From Anaerolineales bacterium UBA6131 (GTDB lineage Bacteria > Chloroflexota > Anaerolineae > UBA2200), in NCBI GenBank assembly GCA_002435875.1, contig DIVN01000056.1, positions 1-11,676 of the forward strand: DNA of 11,676 nt. The letters run 5' to 3'. The notes below the pieces were generated by a model that was not told the DNA's origin, did not search any database, and saw only the letters and a program-made list of their open reading frames with translations. The first letter of the stretch is position 1. Each line of letters begins with the position of its first letter. Positions 1-5,895 of the stretch are shown here, piece after piece. The position numbers were made by a program, and so were the translations under genes.

Positions 1-26
1 ACTTACTTATGAGTCAGCGCGGTAGT

Positions 27-59
27 GCGCCAGAAAAGCAAAGCTCCATCTTCTGGCGC
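27..59. repeat. 9-bp perfect inverted repeat downstream of the response regulator
   Basis: The arms GCGCCAGAA (27-35) and TTCTGGCGC (51-59) are perfectly complementary around a 15-nt loop. The repeat lies about 70 nt beyond the stop of the minus-strand response regulator, where a terminator is expected. No T-run follows either arm on either strand, so it is not a classical intrinsic terminator. It could be an RNA 3'-end hairpin or a protein site. The rest of 1-126 holds nothing I recognise. Confidence 0.4.
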
Positions 60-126
60 GAGGGGGTGATTCGAAGAGATTAGGTCCACTCGTGTTGCCT
101 GGGACCGCACAGAGCAGGTGTGTGTC

Positions 127-870
127 TCAGGAGTCACCGGCCTGTCTGTCTCTGGACGGCTCCTGCTTGCGGAAGGCGACGAAACGATAGCCAACACCTC
201 TTTCGTTGAAGATGTACCTGGGGTTGCTCGGGTCAGGCTCGATCTTCTGGCGCAGGTAGGTGATGTAGAGCCTGAGGAGCTGGGTGTCGTCGCGGTACTC
301 GTAACCCCAGACCTTTGATAAGAGTGTCTCGTGAGTCATGACCCAGCCAGCGTTGTTGACGAGGTGGTAGAGCAGCCGGTACTCGGTTGGGCGTAGGCGG
401 ACCGGCTCACCGCGTACAATGACCACGCGCCGCTCAAAATCTACCGCAAGGTCGTCGTCGATCACGGTCAGAGTCTTCTGGGCCGGCGTCGGCATATCGG
501 CCCGGCGCAGTGCGGCTTTGACGCGGCTGACAAGCTCGCGCGGGGAGAAAGGCTTAGTGACATAATCATCTGCACCCAACTCCAGGCCACGGACTTTGTC
601 TTCCTCCTCAGCCTTGACTGTCAGCATGATCACTGGCACGTTGGAAACCTGGCGCAGGCGCTCTAGCGTCTCAAAGCCGTCCATGTCTGGCATCATGACG
701 TCCAGTATGACCAGATCAGGGAGATCTTCACGCACCTTGTCCAGGGCCTCCAGACCGGAGGATGCGCTGCTGACTCGAAAACCCTCTAGCTCCAGGTTCA
801 TGCGCACAAAGCGCACCATGCGCGTTTCGTCATCGACAACGAGAATCTGTCGCTTCTGCTCAGTCGTCAT
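127..870 (-). CDS. OmpR/PhoB-family response regulator
   Basis: This cytoplasmic transcription factor is the likely phosphorylation partner of the kinase encoded just upstream. Residues 8-125 form the receiver domain, with the acidic pair D13/D14, phospho-acceptor D57 (in ILDVMMPDMDG), T84 and K106 (in VTKPF) all present. Residues about 140-232 form the winged-helix DNA-binding domain, with the conserved stretch LRPTEYRLL and the C-terminal hairpin RGVGYRF. At 247 residues it has normal length for the family and lacks no key residue. The ATG at 870 is preceded by GGAG (879-882 on the complementary strand) at 8 nt. It is the second gene of a kinase-regulator pair. KdpE, PhoB and MtrA types look alike at this level, so the regulon cannot be named. 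Confidence 0.95.
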   Translation of the reverse strand: MTTEQKRQILVVDDETRMVRFVRMNLELEGFRVSSASSGLEALDKVREDLPDLVILDVMMPDMDGFETLERLRQVSNVPVIMLTVKAEEEDKVRGLELGADDYVTKPFSPRELVSRVKAALRRADMPTPAQKTLTVIDDDLAVDFERRVVIVRGEPVRLRPTEYRLLYHLVNNAGWVMTHETLLSKVWGYEYRDDTQLLRLYITYLRQKIEPDPSNPRYIFNERGVGYRFVAFRKQEPSRDRQAGDS

Positions 871-923
871 TGGCCTTGCTCCATGGGCCCAAGCTCAGGT
901 TTCGTTTGGGCACGATAGCGGTT

Positions 924-955
924 CTGCTTGAGCAGTCTTGTACGGTCGGTACCGA
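924..955. repeat. two short dyads in the kinase-regulator gap
   Basis: The 85-nt gap between the two genes holds CTGCT-N2-AGCAG (924-935) and the perfect 10-bp palindrome TCGGTACCGA (946-955), which abuts the kinase stop codon. Neither is followed by a T-run. They may be protein sites or chance. No convincing promoter was found in this gap, so the regulator is probably co-transcribed with the kinase. Confidence 0.25.
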
Positions 956-2497
956 TTAACTTCTCGGCAGAGTGAATCGAAATGTGGAGCCAGCTCCGGG
1001 CCTACTCTCCACCCAAATCTGGCCGCCGTGGGCCTCAACAATTGACTTGCACAGGTAGAGACCCAGACCTACGCCTTGGGTCCGTCGCCCGAGGCCAGAG
1101 TCCACACGATAAAACGGCTGAAACAGGCGACCTTGTTCTTGCGCCGCTATGCCCCGCCCCTGATCAGTGACAGATACCTCCACGTAGCGATCGTAGGCGC
1201 GTCCGCTGATCATAATGTCTCCTCCATCTGGCGAGTACTTGATCGCGTTCCCTAGCAGGTTAGAGAAGACGGCCAAGATGCGCTCTTCGTCTGCGAGAAC
1301 CAGCGGAAAACCGCCAGGAAAGTCGATGCGCAGATCATGGTTGGCAGCCTGCACCTTAAGGCGTTCTACGGCCTTGGTTGCCAGCTTTGGCAGAGAGACG
1401 TCGCTTATTTCGAGCCTGAGCGTGCCGGCTTGAATGCGAGAGGCGTCAAGCAGGTTGTCGATGAGGCGGTGTAGACGGTCACTCTCTTCCTCAATGATAT
1501 CGAGGCTCTCTCGCACGGTTTCCTCATCCCAGTGTGCGTCTTCGCGGCGCAGGGTGCTGGCATAGCCTTTGATCAGGGCCACAGGGGTCTTGAGCTCGTG
1601 CGAGATGACCGAGATGAACATGCTCTTCATCTCCTCGGCCTCGCGGAAGCGCGTCACATCGTGCACGTTGCCGATGATGTTGACCAGAACCCCATGGCTA
1701 TCATAGAGGTGAGAATAGGTAATGCTCACACTTGTTCGGTGACCATCTCTGCCGATGATATCTCCCTCAATGCGCTGACTTTCTTCGCCCTCTGCCTTGA
1801 GTGGGCATGCTCTCTCACAGCGATTCTCGCCGTGTGGCCCGCGCAGTGCCAAGACCACGTGGCACGGTTGTCCTCGCGCGCGCTCCAGTGACCAGCCAGT
1901 CATGCTCGCCAGCGTCTGGTTGATAGTCTCGATGCGACAATGGGTATCCAGAATGAGCACACCGTCTGCACTGTGCTCGATGATGGCTTCCACCCGGTGC
2001 TTTTCTTGCATCAGGCGCTCATAGAGGGTGGCGTTGCGTACAGCGATGGCTGCCTGGTCGGCAAAACTGGATAGGACCTGGCGGTCGTCAACAGAAAAAG
2101 CCCTGTCTCTCGTGCGGAAAACGTAAATCACGCCGATTAATTGACTCTCAAGTGTGAGTGGCAGGCCAACGACCTGGCGTAACGAAATGCCAGCGCTTCC
2201 TGCCACGAGGGCCAGGCGGCGATACAGATCGGGCACCGGGCCGTGCAGCTGTTGAAGAGGGAGATCGGTAAGTAGCGGAGCGAACAGCTCGGTAGCCGGA
2301 GCAGGCAGGCCAGCGCTAGCGCGAATCTGCAGATCACCCTGGCCGTCACGCAGTGCGATGAGCCCCGCCTCTCCGCGCAGCATCTCTACAGCGTTCTCAA
2401 TAATCAACTGCAGTAGCGAGGGCAGATCAAGCCGTGACGTCATCGCGCGACTGATGGCTAGCAAATAGTCGCGCTGACGTTGCCAATACTCTTCCAT
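956..2497 (-). CDS. cytoplasmic GAF-PAS sensor histidine kinase
   Basis: This hybrid-free sensor kinase autophosphorylates on histidine and presumably passes phosphate to the downstream regulator. Domains in order: GAF at about 15-158; PAS at about 165-285; HisKA with the phospho-acceptor H300 in ISHELKTP; HATPase_c at about 400-513 with N box N413-N417, G1 box D445-G449 (DQGRG) and G2 box G475-G479 (GVGLG). No signal peptide or membrane segment is visible, so the input should be intracellular, through a ligand of the GAF or PAS domain. The PAS domain carries C187, C211, C227 and C231, a possible redox or metal cluster. The start at 2497 has a strong GGAGGAG site (2510-2516) at 12 nt. Its promoter is at 2532-2560. 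The ligand cannot be deduced. Confidence 0.93.
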   Translation of the reverse strand: MEEYWQRQRDYLLAISRAMTSRLDLPSLLQLIIENAVEMLRGEAGLIALRDGQGDLQIRASAGLPAPATELFAPLLTDLPLQQLHGPVPDLYRRLALVAGSAGISLRQVVGLPLTLESQLIGVIYVFRTRDRAFSVDDRQVLSSFADQAAIAVRNATLYERLMQEKHRVEAIIEHSADGVLILDTHCRIETINQTLASMTGWSLERARGQPCHVVLALRGPHGENRCERACPLKAEGEESQRIEGDIIGRDGHRTSVSITYSHLYDSHGVLVNIIGNVHDVTRFREAEEMKSMFISVISHELKTPVALIKGYASTLRREDAHWDEETVRESLDIIEEESDRLHRLIDNLLDASRIQAGTLRLEISDVSLPKLATKAVERLKVQAANHDLRIDFPGGFPLVLADEERILAVFSNLLGNAIKYSPDGGDIMISGRAYDRYVEVSVTDQGRGIAAQEQGRLFQPFYRVDSGLGRRTQGVGLGLYLCKSIVEAHGGQIWVESRPGAGSTFRFTLPRS

Positions 2498-2531
2498 GAT
2501 TGTGCAGGTCTCCTCCGGAGCGGCTGCGGCA

Positions 2532-2560
2532 AGGATAGCTCAAGAGGCTATCCATGTCAA
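2532..2560 (-). promoter_or_regulatory. sigma-70-type promoter of the two-component operon
   Basis: On the minus strand the -35 TTGACA (2560-2555) is a perfect consensus, followed by a 17-nt spacer and the -10 TATCCT (2537-2532, 4 of 6). Transcription should start near 2525, giving a leader of about 28 nt that holds the GGAGGAG site of the kinase gene. Confidence 0.75.
2533..2553. promoter_or_regulatory. candidate operator: inverted repeat inside the kinase promoter
   Basis: GGATAGC (2533-2539) and GCTATCC (2547-2553) form a perfect 7-bp inverted repeat with a 7-nt centre. It fills most of the -10/-35 spacer and overlaps the -10 element. A dimeric regulator bound here would control promoter access. 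OmpR-type regulators usually bind direct repeats, so the binder may be another protein. Confidence 0.5.
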
Positions 2561-2621
2561 CACACACTGCGCACTCTTCCGGCGGCAAACGTGGCACGCT
2601 CCCGCAGGAGGGTGGTGGCTC

Positions 2622-2650
2622 TTGCGGAGAGTACCTACCCCTGCTATAAT
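2622..2650 (+). promoter_or_regulatory. sigma-70-type promoter of the threonine aldolase gene
   Basis: The -35 TTGCGG (2622-2627, 3 of 6), a 17-nt spacer and a perfect -10 TATAAT (2645-2650) point to a start near 2657 and an untranslated leader of about 70 nt. It diverges from the kinase promoter. Confidence 0.7.
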
Positions 2651-2714
2651 CGCGCAAGCGCCGTTGTGCACAGAGCTCAGAACGCCGGGTTTGGCGCACG
2701 TCACATACAGATGT

Positions 2715-2720
2715 GGGAGG
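2715..2720 (+). promoter_or_regulatory. ribosome binding site fixing the aldolase start
   Basis: GGGAGG lies 8 nt before the ATG at 2729. It decides against the in-frame upstream ATG at 2480, which lies before the promoter. A small hairpin, CACAT (2702-2706) with ATGTG (2711-2715), touches the first G of the site. Confidence 0.8.
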
Positions 2721-2728
2721 TACGGGCA

Positions 2729-3772
2729 ATGTCCGCAATCGACTTGCGAAGCGATACCGTGACGCTGCCTTCGCCGGAGATGAGGGAGGCGATGTATCGT
2801 GCAGAGTTGGGCGACGATGTCTACGGAGAAGATCCGACGGTAAATCGCCTGCAAGAGTTAGCAGCCCAACGCATGGGTAAGGAGGCCGCCCTCTTTGTGG
2901 TAAGTGGCACCATGGGGAACCTGGTGGCCATGCTGACCCATTGCGGTCGCGGCGAAGGGGCTATCATGGGCACTCGCTCTCACACCCTGCTCAATGAGGC
3001 AGGTGGCGCGGCGGCATTGGGCGGTGTGTACATCTTGACTGTGCCTAACGAAACGGATGGCACGATCGTACCTGCGCACATCGAGGCCGCGATACCAGTC
3101 GATGACGTGCATCACCCCAGGATACGGCTGGTTTGTCTTGAGAACACCCACAACTATTGCGGAGGGAACCCCATTACGGCCGAGTATACGGAGCATGTCG
3201 GCGACCTGGCTCACGGTCACGGAGCTGCGTTGCATCTGGATGGCGCGCGTATCTTCAACGCAGCCGTTGCGCTTGGTAAGGCCCCCAGTCAACTTGCCGC
3301 GCCGGCTGATTCCATTCAATTCTGTCTATCGAAAGGCCTGAGCGCTCCGGTGGGGTCGATGCTCTGTGGCAGCCGCGGTTTCATCAGTCGAGCCCTGCGC
3401 GTGCGCAAGATGGTTGGAGGCGGTATGCGTCAGGCGGGGGTGATCGCCGCCGCTGGGATTGTGGCACTTGAGCGCATGGTTGATCGTCTACAGGAGGACC
3501 ACGACAATGCGCAGGTGTTGGCCCGGGGCATTGCCGAGATAGAAGGGCTGTCCCTTGATCCGGCGACGGTCAAGACCAACATTGTGTTCTTCGACTATGT
3601 GGCAAAAAACCTACCAGTGCAGCAGTTTCTTGCTGCGCTCGCCCGTGACGGCGTCCTGATGCTGGCCCTGGGGCCCGGGCGCCTGCGCGCGGTCACCCAC
3701 TATGGGATCACGCGCTCAGATATTGACCAGGCCCTTGCGGTGATGGCTCGAACTCTGAAAGGCGCCAGCTAA
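2729..3772 (+). CDS. ltaE: low-specificity L-threonine aldolase (PLP-dependent)
   Basis: This fold-type I PLP enzyme cleaves L-threonine or L-allo-threonine to glycine and acetaldehyde in the cytoplasm. The 347 residues open with the family signature DLRSDTVTLP (5-14). H85 (in TRSHTLL) sits where the cofactor-stacking histidine is expected, D171 and R174 lie in HLDGAR, and K202 in SKGLSAPVGS is the Schiff-base lysine. Length matches the family norm of about 335-350. The start at 2729 is chosen because it has GGGAGG at 8 nt, lies downstream of the TATAAT promoter and begins directly before the conserved N-terminal motif. The 83-residue in-frame upstream extension resembles no domain. The gene is monocistronic and convergent with the next one. 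Substrate stereo-preference cannot be read from the sequence. Confidence 0.95.
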   Translation: MSAIDLRSDTVTLPSPEMREAMYRAELGDDVYGEDPTVNRLQELAAQRMGKEAALFVVSGTMGNLVAMLTHCGRGEGAIMGTRSHTLLNEAGGAAALGGVYILTVPNETDGTIVPAHIEAAIPVDDVHHPRIRLVCLENTHNYCGGNPITAEYTEHVGDLAHGHGAALHLDGARIFNAAVALGKAPSQLAAPADSIQFCLSKGLSAPVGSMLCGSRGFISRALRVRKMVGGGMRQAGVIAAAGIVALERMVDRLQEDHDNAQVLARGIAEIEGLSLDPATVKTNIVFFDYVAKNLPVQQFLAALARDGVLMLALGPGRLRAVTHYGITRSDIDQALAVMARTLKGAS

Positions 3773-3777
3773 GCCTT

Positions 3778-3800
3778 TCCGGAGCACCCTTGTGGCCGGA
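3778..3800. terminator. weak hairpin between convergent genes
   Basis: TCCGG (3778-3782) pairs with CCGGA (3796-3800), and inside it CAC (3785-3787) pairs with GTG (3792-3794) around a CCTT loop. It lies 6 nt after the aldolase stop, in the 65-nt space before the convergent gene ends. There is no T-run on either strand, so termination is a guess from position and structure. Confidence 0.25.
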
Positions 3801-3837
3801 TCTACGAGTTGCCCGTGGCCGCTGGAGCTGCTACACG

Positions 3838-4962
3838 CTACCACGGCTGCGGGCACCGCCTGCCATAGTTGGTTGTCACCAGCACCAAGTCGAACAAGTT
3901 GACCACGCTATCCGCGTTCAAGTCAGCCCGAGCATCCCAGGCAGGTGCTCCTGGCCTGTAGGCTACGCTTACGATCACCAGATCAAACAGGTTCACCACG
4001 CAATCACCGTTCGTATCGCCGCAGCGAAGGGTCAGATCCGGCAGCATCTGGTCCACTCCACCAGACACAACCACCGACCATCGCTGCGCGCCAAGGTACT
4101 GCTGACGGCTCGCCACGACGGGCCATGTCCCTGCGGGAATGTTGTCAATTGCGTATTGTCCGTTGGAACCGGTGACCGCATGCCGGCCCCCGATTTGGAC
4201 CAATATTCCACTGTGATCACTCCGCCCCTCGAGAAAAGCCACCCCATGTACTCTTCCGGTCGATGGCGAGAGGGTTGCGGTAGGGCTTGTCGTTGCCGTG
4301 CGGGTCGCCGTGGGCGAGAGGGTTCTGGTCGGAGTATAGGATGGGATGCTCGTGTTGGTAGGTGTAGACGTCTGAGTTGGCGTGCGTGTTATCGTCGGCG
4401 ATAGGGTCTGAGTAGGGCTGGCGGTCGGGGTGGCCGTCTGCGTGACTGTCGAGGTCTGCGTTGGTGTGTTTGTGATCGTCGGCGTAAGCGTCTCGGTAGG
4501 CGTATGAGTCGACGTTGGTGTGTTGGAGGGCACCGGAGTCTCAGTCGGGGTGCTTGTGGTTGTGGGCGTCGCTGTTGCTGTTGCTGTCTGCGTAGGCGTC
4601 GGAGTCTGCGTGGGCACCGGATACGAGCTGGCATTTCCCGGCTGGGTTAATGCACTGATCTCTTGAATGTTGGTCCAGCCATCTTCGTCAGAATCTGCGG
4701 CCTCAATGACGACAAAGGCGGCGGCGTCACCTCCGGCATCAAGCCAATCCGAACCATAGTTGTTTTTCTGGCCACCGCCAGCCGAGCCGATGTGGCATAG
4801 CTGGCAACTGTCCAGCACTGACCCGGCAATGGCAGGGTACTGTGCACGGGCGAGCCCCAGGTAGGCTTCCAACGCTGATGCCGCTGGCTGCACGGCCGAG
4901 TTGAGCTCAAGAACACTGAGGATGGCGAGCAAAGCAACAAAGACCGAGAGGCATCTTTTCAT
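3838..4962 (-). CDS. secreted dockerin protein with CxxCH motif and Thr/Pro-rich linker
   Basis: This 374-residue exported protein has no recognised enzymatic domain. Residues 1-30 are a signal peptide (KR, then a hydrophobic core, then Ala-rich). Residues 31-112 hold C53QLCH57, a c-type haem attachment pattern, and an acidic loop at D90-E101 (DSDEDGWTNIQE) resembling EF-hand or thrombospondin type 3 calcium sites. Residues about 117-235 are a Thr/Pro/Ser linker, probably O-glycosylated. Residues 237-312 resemble a carboxypeptidase-regulatory-like beta-sandwich (GVAFLEG, then GSNGQYAIDNIPAGTW). Residues 315-367 carry two dockerin type I repeats, GDTNGDCVVNLFDLV and ADLNADSVVNLFDLV, flanked by C314 and C370. 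The start at 4962 has AAGGAG (4969-4974) at 6 nt and opens directly on the signal peptide; the longer frame from 5034 adds no hydrophobic sequence. The dockerin suggests docking to a cohesin-bearing surface protein. Single-haem binding is uncertain because no axial Met is obvious. Confidence 0.8.
   Translation of the reverse strand: MKRCLSVFVALLAILSVLELNSAVQPAASALEAYLGLARAQYPAIAGSVLDSCQLCHIGSAGGGQKNNYGSDWLDAGGDAAAFVVIEAADSDEDGWTNIQEISALTQPGNASSYPVPTQTPTPTQTATATATPTTTSTPTETPVPSNTPTSTHTPTETLTPTITNTPTQTSTVTQTATPTASPTQTLSPTITRTPTQTSTPTNTSIPSYTPTRTLSPTATRTATTSPTATLSPSTGRVHGVAFLEGRSDHSGILVQIGGRHAVTGSNGQYAIDNIPAGTWPVVASRQQYLGAQRWSVVVSGGVDQMLPDLTLRCGDTNGDCVVNLFDLVIVSVAYRPGAPAWDARADLNADSVVNLFDLVLVTTNYGRRCPQPW
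4252..4503 (-). repeat. three 84-bp tandem repeats encoding the Thr/Pro linker
   Basis: Within the dockerin gene, residues 154-181, 182-209 and 210-237 align at an exact 28-residue period. Their openings are TPTETLTPTITNTPTQTST, SPTQTLSPTITRTPTQTST and TPTRTLSPTATRTATTSPT. The DNA repeats too: GTCTGCGTTGG at 4454 recurs with one mismatch at 4370, 84 bp away. The third unit is the most diverged. Confidence 0.7.
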
Positions 4963-4968
4963 CTGCCG

Positions 4969-4974
4969 CTCCTT
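4969..4974 (-). promoter_or_regulatory. ribosome binding site fixing the dockerin gene start
   Basis: AAGGAG on the minus strand lies 6 nt before the ATG at 4962. It supports this start over the in-frame ATG at 5034, whose extra 24 residues would precede the signal peptide. Confidence 0.75.
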
Positions 4975-5046
4975 GTTAGTACGTGCTGCGTGCGCCGGTG
5001 GCGCGCCATAGCCGAGCGAGCCACGCCCTTCCAACTCGTCATGTGT

Positions 5047-5058
5047 ACCGGCGCCGGT
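5047..5058. repeat. 12-bp perfect palindrome in the dockerin leader
   Basis: ACCGGCGCCGGT is fully self-complementary. It lies in the roughly 120-nt leader of the dockerin gene, between its -10 element and its start codon. Further GC-rich dyads, such as GCGCC-GGT-GGCGC at 4992-5004, lie in the same leader, which may be structured. Confidence 0.5.
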
Positions 5059-5087
5059 CGATGGTGTGATTCCCTTACATATATGAC

Positions 5088-5116
5088 ATTATACACCGCA
5101 CAAAAGTTGCGCACAA
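5088..5116 (-). promoter_or_regulatory. promoter of the dockerin gene
   Basis: On the minus strand the -35 TTGTGC (5116-5111, 3 of 6), a 17-nt spacer and a perfect -10 TATAAT (5093-5088) place the start near 5081. The direct repeats CGCACAA (plus strand, 5097-5103 and 5110-5116) cover the spacer and the -35 and could be an operator. Confidence 0.6.
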
Positions 5117-5129
5117 TTCCTTCGGTCTT

Positions 5130-5157
5130 TTGTCTAGGCTGTTGGCCGCGGTATACT
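5130..5157 (+). promoter_or_regulatory. promoter of the four-gene C3 metabolism operon
   Basis: The -35 TTGTCT (5130-5135, 4 of 6), a 16-nt spacer and the -10 TATACT (5152-5157, 5 of 6) place the start near 5164. The leader of about 23 nt contains GGAGG (5177-5181). It runs back-to-back with the dockerin promoter, with 13 bp between the two -35 elements. Confidence 0.65.
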
Positions 5158-5186
5158 CTAGACGATAATGTGGATCGGAGGTTCGC

Positions 5187-5876
5187 ATGGGGATTCTGCT
5201 CGATTCTGCTGTTCCCGAAGAGGCGCGCGAGGCCATGGCATTGGGCTTTGTGTGGGGCATCACCACGAACCCAACTCTGCTGGCAAGGGTGAAGGATTCG
5301 GTTGAAGGTATAGTCCGAACGCTCTGCGGCATATGCCCTGGTCTGGTCTTCTATCAACTGGCTGCCGCGGATCTGTCGGGGCGGACTAGCGAAGGCCATC
5401 GCGCGATAGAGCTTGACCGAGAGCTCCACGAGTCCTCACCATCAGGTGCTGGTGCCACGGCCGAAGTAGGGCACATCGGTCTCAAAATCGCGGCGTCCAC
5501 AGAGAACATGGCCCTTGTTCGCATGTTCAGCACAATGGGGGTGCCGGTGGCGGTTACTGCGATCTTCAGTCTGAGCCAAGTTTACCTGGCATGCGAGGCC
5601 GGAGCCAGGTATGTAGTCCCCTATGTTAATCGCACAACGCGCTTGCGTGGCGACGGCATCGGGTTCGTGCGCGACATGGCGGCTGTCTGTCGAGCGACAG
5701 GCAGAGGCACAGAGGTACTGGCCGCGAGCGTCAAGTCACCTGATGAAACTGTGCAGACCTTGCTGGCTGGCGCCACGCACATCTCCATGCCATTGTCAGT
5801 CCTGCAGTCACTGGGTGATGATCCGCTGTCCAGGGAAGCTGTAGCGGAGTTTGCTGCCAATGGAGTGCGGTGGTAA
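5187..5876 (+). CDS. transaldolase / fructose-6-phosphate aldolase-like protein
   Basis: This is a class I Schiff-base aldolase of the small transaldolase (TalC/Fsa) family, expected to transfer or release dihydroxyacetone units from fructose-6-phosphate. The 229 residues show D6, the motif T26-T-N-P29, Q57, catalytic K100 (in IGLKIAAS), T124 (VTAIFS), YVNR (146-149) and LAASVKSP (178-185), in the order seen in E. coli FsaA as I remember it. By eye, the segment between the conserved Gln and the catalytic Lys is about 17 residues longer than in FsaA, and the usual KVP after the Lys reads KIA. The start has GGAGG at 5 nt and a promoter just upstream. It is the first gene of a probable operon, 19 nt before the next. 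Transaldolase and aldolase activity cannot be separated by sequence here. Confidence 0.85.
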   Translation: MGILLDSAVPEEAREAMALGFVWGITTNPTLLARVKDSVEGIVRTLCGICPGLVFYQLAAADLSGRTSEGHRAIELDRELHESSPSGAGATAEVGHIGLKIAASTENMALVRMFSTMGVPVAVTAIFSLSQVYLACEAGARYVVPYVNRTTRLRGDGIGFVRDMAAVCRATGRGTEVLAASVKSPDETVQTLLAGATHISMPLSVLQSLGDDPLSREAVAEFAANGVRW

Positions 5877-5895
5877 CACGCGGAGGCTGAACTAG

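Noticed and set aside
871..955. Separate promoter for the response regulator
   Set aside because: A TATCGT on the minus strand is the only -10-like hexamer, and nothing like a -35 lies 16-18 nt before it.
2480..2728. 83-residue N-terminal extension of the threonine aldolase
   Set aside because: It begins upstream of the TATAAT promoter and overlaps the start of the divergent kinase gene. The ATG at 2729 has a strong GGGAGG and opens on the conserved motif of the family.
2427..2738. Minus-strand 103-codon frame upstream of the kinase
   Set aside because: It overlaps the kinase start and both divergent promoters, has no ribosome binding site and no recognisable domain.
3790..4404. Plus-strand 204-codon open frame
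   Set aside because: It runs antisense to the dockerin gene, through its repeat. The translation is Arg/His/Cys-rich without domains, and it has no ribosome binding site.
4252..4503. Possible CRISPR array
   Set aside because: The repeats are direct 84-bp units without unique spacers and lie wholly in a coding frame.
4389..4634. Arg/Pro/Gln-rich frame on the minus strand
   Set aside because: It is the alternate frame of the Thr/Pro-coding repeat; low-complexity DNA stays open in several frames.
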